A stretch of DNA of 8,534 nucleotides from contig CAZUPK010000070.1 of the NCBI GenBank assembly GCA_964622255.1, positions 1 through 8,534 on the forward strand. Direction: 5' to 3'. This document shows positions 6,064 through 8,534 of the stretch, piece after piece; the first letter of the stretch is position 1; every line of letters begins with the position of its first letter. The DNA is from SZUA-1377 sp964622255. Lineage in GTDB: Bacteria > Campylobacterota > Campylobacteria > Campylobacterales > QNZT01. The notes below the pieces were generated by a model. That model did not search any database. It saw nothing but the letters and a program-made list of their open reading frames with translations, and was not told the origin of the DNA. Position numbers and translations under genes: made by a program.

Positions 6064-7898
6064 TACTATATGATGAAAATTATAACTTTTTGGGAATGAG
6101 TGAAAAAACACTAAATAGACTAGGATATGAGGATTTTGATGAGTTTTGCACATATCACAAAGATTTTGCAGAGTTATTTGAAAAGGAAAATGGGCTAATA
6201 TACAACTTTGAAAACTTCTCTTGGATAGATTTTATTCTCTATGGAGGAGCAAATAAAGATGAAGCTATAGTTAAAACAAAAGATGGGGAAAAGTTTAGTG
6301 CAAAATTAAAAATAGATGAAATAAAAATAAGAGATGAAATTTTTGGTATGTCAAAGCTATATAATGTAAAGCTTATAGAAAAAGAGATAATAGACAACAA
6401 AAGTGCTATTGTTAATAAAAACGAAATCAACCTCAGCTCTATGCTAAATGAAAGTAAAGATATAAAAAATATAGAAGATGGATCAAAAGATTTAATAAAA
6501 AATATAAATGAAAATTCGACAAATACTAATGGTGGCGATTTGGATATAAATTTAAGCTTTATGAAAAATGAAAAAATGAAAGAAGAGACAACTACCACAA
6601 CTTCATCATTTTCACTTGATTTTTTGAAAAAGGACAATAACTTTTCAGAAGACACCAGCAAAGAAGAAAATAATTTTAATAATATAGGAGAAAAATTAAA
6701 TATTCCAAATATTCCAAAACAGCCAGAGGAGCAAACTGATTCAAAAGTTGTATTAAACTTTTTTAATTCTACTATGAAAGATGAAGAAGAGGAAGAGAGT
6801 GAAGATGGATTTAAAAATACTTTTAATCAAGAAAAAAAAGATATAGAAGAACCAAAAATTGAGTTAATTTCTCCTATAGAACAAGAAAATAATAATAAAC
6901 TCAAAGAAAAAGAGAATGTTATAGATATAAATAAAAAGATAACTCAAGATGAACAACCTATTGTAAATCTAAACTTTTTAAAAATCAATGAGGAACAAAA
7001 AGTCAATGAAAACCTACAAAAACCTATTCAGGATAATGAAAAAGAGGTAAATGATAATAAAACTACCATAAATTTAAATTTTTTAAAAATAGATGAAAAT
7101 GACAATGACAATAATGCAAAAATAGAAAAGGTTGAAATAAAAGAGATTGAGCAGAAAAATATTAATGAAGACTTAAAAATAAATTTAACTCATCAACAAA
7201 ATGAAAATAACAATAGTCTTTTAAAAATGAATGAAAAAGAGCATATAGCATTAACTCAAGATACAAACTTAAATTTTTTAAAGACAAAAAATGAAGAAAA
7301 AACTCCTCGAGATGAGTTAAAAATAAATCTACTAAATGACAAAAACAATGAAAATAATAATTCTACTATGGTTGCTGGGAAAAAGAATAAAATTATAAAA
7401 AAAATAAAAGAAAATATAAATGAAATAGATAAACCTCAAATAAAAAAGGAAAATGGCAATGGTGACGAAGTAGTTATAAATGATGCTTTAAAATCCATAC
7501 TAAATGTTGATTCACAAACTCAAGAGAATAATGAAAGAAATAAAGAAGAGATAAAAGTAGATTTTAAACACCAAACAAAAAAATTAGAATCAGATAATTT
7601 TTCCCATAGTAATTTTGATTTTTTGCAAAATGTAAATCTTACTATAAATGAAAAGAGAGATATTTTAAGAGAGTTTATAGAAAATACAACTCATAATTTA
7701 TCACTTATAAAAAAATATTATGAAAAAGGTGATATAAATAGTATAAAATTTTTGGCTGTTAAAATAAAATCATCTGCCGAAATTTTAGGCTTAAATGAAA
7801 TAACCCAAATAACTTTGAATATTTTAAATAAAAATGAAGTTTTAAATGATATACAACAACTAGATAGTTCATTGAATAGCTTAGAGCAATATCTGTAA
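6060..7898 (+). CDS. PAS-like / low-complexity linker / Hpt-like protein
   Basis: I do not recognise a named gene. The 612-residue protein has no signal peptide or membrane helix and is probably cytoplasmic. Residues 1-107 look like a PAS-type sensor fold ('LYDENYNFLGMSEKTLNRLG', then 'NFSWIDFILYGG', then a strand ending 'YNVKLIEKE'). Residues 108-515 are a low-complexity, probably disordered linker rich in Asn, Lys, Glu and Asp. It carries repeated short hydrophobic motifs, best as NLNFLK at 303, 338 and 403. Residues 525-612 form a helical domain resembling a histidine phosphotransfer (Hpt) domain, 'LREFIENTTHNLSLI...YYEKGDINSIKFLAVKIKSSAEILGL'. The usual AHxLKGSA motif reads AVKIKSSA, so the phospho-accepting His is Val567. 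It starts at TTG overlapping the uvrC stop by 4 nt, and a NIT-like membrane protein follows after 12 nt. It is probably an adaptor or scaffold in a signalling pathway. The domain calls are from eye alignment; the Hpt call is firmer than the PAS call. Confidence 0.8.
   Translation: MILYDENYNFLGMSEKTLNRLGYEDFDEFCTYHKDFAELFEKENGLIYNFENFSWIDFILYGGANKDEAIVKTKDGEKFSAKLKIDEIKIRDEIFGMSKLYNVKLIEKEIIDNKSAIVNKNEINLSSMLNESKDIKNIEDGSKDLIKNINENSTNTNGGDLDINLSFMKNEKMKEETTTTTSSFSLDFLKKDNNFSEDTSKEENNFNNIGEKLNIPNIPKQPEEQTDSKVVLNFFNSTMKDEEEEESEDGFKNTFNQEKKDIEEPKIELISPIEQENNNKLKEKENVIDINKKITQDEQPIVNLNFLKINEEQKVNENLQKPIQDNEKEVNDNKTTINLNFLKIDENDNDNNAKIEKVEIKEIEQKNINEDLKINLTHQQNENNNSLLKMNEKEHIALTQDTNLNFLKTKNEEKTPRDELKINLLNDKNNENNNSTMVAGKKNKIIKKIKENINEIDKPQIKKENGNGDEVVINDALKSILNVDSQTQENNERNKEEIKVDFKHQTKKLESDNFSHSNFDFLQNVNLTINEKRDILREFIENTTHNLSLIKKYYEKGDINSIKFLAVKIKSSAEILGLNEITQITLNILNKNEVLNDIQQLDSSLNSLEQYL
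6426..7628 (+). repeat. Degenerate short protein-motif repeat in the linker
   Basis: The core motif is hydrophobic-N/S-L-N/S/D-F-L/M/F-K. Copies by residue number are INLSSML (123), INLSFMK (163), FSLDFLK (184), VVLNFFN (230), VNLNFLK (302), INLNFLK (337), TNLNFLK (402) and NFDFLQ (518), with weaker INLT (374) and INLL (422). Spacing ranges from about 20 to over 100 residues and the surrounding linker is acidic and Asn-rich. The three exact NLNFLK copies use different synonymous codons (for example Leu as CTA or TTA, Asn as AAT or AAC). This suggests an old repeat kept at protein level, not a recent DNA duplication. Confidence 0.65.
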
Positions 7899-7910
7899 AA
7901 GAGAGTTTTT

Positions 7911-8534
7911 ATGAGAATAAAAAATAGTATAAAAACAGTAACAGTTTTTCCTATTATGATTGTTATTTTTCTTTCAGCTTATATCGTGGTTGCTGAGTAT
8001 TTAAGTTTTAAAACTATTGAAAATACGACAAAAAATATAAGTGAAGTAGAAAATTTAAAAAATCTCTTAATAGAGTCCTTAACAGAAAGAGAGATAGCAA
8101 TACAAACCATCTTAAGCAATTCAAATGAAAAAAATTATGATTATAATCAACAGATAAAAAAGACAAATAGCATTGTAAATTCAATAGTAAACATTTATAA
8201 TCAAAATAAAGATGATAAACTAATATATAAAATTATAGAAGATATTAAACAAATTGTAAATATCAGAAATGATGTTAAAAATAGAAAAATTTCATATGAG
8301 CGATTATACTCAATCTATAATAATCTTCCTAGTGATATACTGCTAAAAACAATGTCAATTCAGGGGGTAAACTCTAAAAAGATAAATTTAACACTAAACT
8401 CATATAAAACATCACTTAAACTATATAAAGATGTAAGTGATGAAAGAGATTTTATAGCAAAAATCTTTACTAAAAATGCTGATATAGATAATTTGTATAT
8501 GGTGAAAGTATTAAAAAATAGTAACATATATCAA
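7911..8534 (+). CDS. Membrane sensor with NIT-like domain, partial (3' end outside window)
   Basis: The frame is open from ATG 7911 to the window end (208 residues, no stop). AAGAGAG (7899-7905) is the ribosome site, 12 nt after the previous gene. A short basic N-terminus precedes one membrane helix (about residues 10-29, 'VFPIMIVIFLSAYIVVAEY'). A long helical, probably periplasmic region follows. It has the style of the nitrate- and nitrite-sensing (NIT) domain: 'LKNLLIESLTEREIAIQTIL' (49-68) matches the usual L..ER pattern near the start of the first bundle, and 'SYKTSLKLYKDVSDERDFIA' (164-183) matches the E/D-ER pattern later in the domain. Proteins of this plan usually end in a chemotaxis, histidine kinase or GGDEF output module, which lies beyond the window. 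The ligand is unknown. It is probably in the same operon as the preceding PAS/Hpt-like gene. Confidence 0.7.
   Translation, partial: MRIKNSIKTVTVFPIMIVIFLSAYIVVAEYLSFKTIENTTKNISEVENLKNLLIESLTEREIAIQTILSNSNEKNYDYNQQIKKTNSIVNSIVNIYNQNKDDKLIYKIIEDIKQIVNIRNDVKNRKISYERLYSIYNNLPSDILLKTMSIQGVNSKKINLTLNSYKTSLKLYKDVSDERDFIAKIFTKNADIDNLYMVKVLKNSNIYQ

Noticed and set aside
6239..6661. 140-residue minus-strand open frame opposite the PAS/Hpt-like gene
   Set aside because: Its Ser/Phe/Ile-rich sequence is what the Lys/Asn/Glu-rich coding strand gives when read backwards. It has no ribosome site or recognisable motif.
6426..7628. A DNA-level tandem repeat or CRISPR-like array in the repetitive stretch
   Set aside because: Spacing is irregular and the copies differ in codon choice. 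The repetition is in the protein motif and in AT-rich composition, not in the DNA.

Overview
The window is AT-rich, with heavy Lys/Asn/Ile/Glu codon use. Its protein set (NhaD-type antiporter, NadB, a short DUF721-like protein beside UvrC, then signalling proteins) looks like a Campylobacterota (formerly Epsilonproteobacteria) chromosome, probably of the Sulfurimonas/Sulfurovum/Arcobacter type. This assignment rests on recognising protein style, not on a database search.

Layout. (1) Positions 3-910 hold one IS5-family insertion sequence of about 0.9 kb. It has near-perfect 18-bp terminal inverted repeats (17 of 18 match) and a minus-strand transposase with all three DDE residues. The transposase is broken by an in-frame TAA and a one-base frame change in an A-tract. 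(2) Positions 908-3733, minus strand, are a two-gene unit: nadB (L-aspartate oxidase) followed 12 bp later by nhaD (Na+/H+ antiporter). The nhaD stop codon falls on the insertion-sequence boundary. (3) Positions 3734-3824 are the only real intergenic region, a divergent promoter region with a strong extended -10 box for the plus strand and a weaker candidate for nadB. (4) Positions 3825-8534, plus strand, are a tight four-gene run: a DUF721/DciA-like protein, uvrC (14-nt overlap), a 612-residue two-domain signalling-type protein starting at TTG (4-nt overlap), and, after 12 nt, a membrane protein with a NIT-like sensing region that runs off the window.

Function. The minus-strand pair joins NAD biosynthesis to sodium/proton balance; the link is probably only co-transcription. 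The plus-strand run joins DNA-related proteins (DUF721-like, UvrC) to two probable signalling proteins. The most unusual item is the 612-residue protein. It has a PAS-like N-terminus, about 400 residues of low-complexity Asn/Lys/Glu-rich linker carrying repeated copies of a short hydrophobic motif (core NLNFLK), and a C-terminal Hpt-like helical domain in which the phospho-accepting histidine position is valine. It reads as a non-phosphorylatable adaptor or scaffold. No CRISPR array, tRNA or rRNA was seen.
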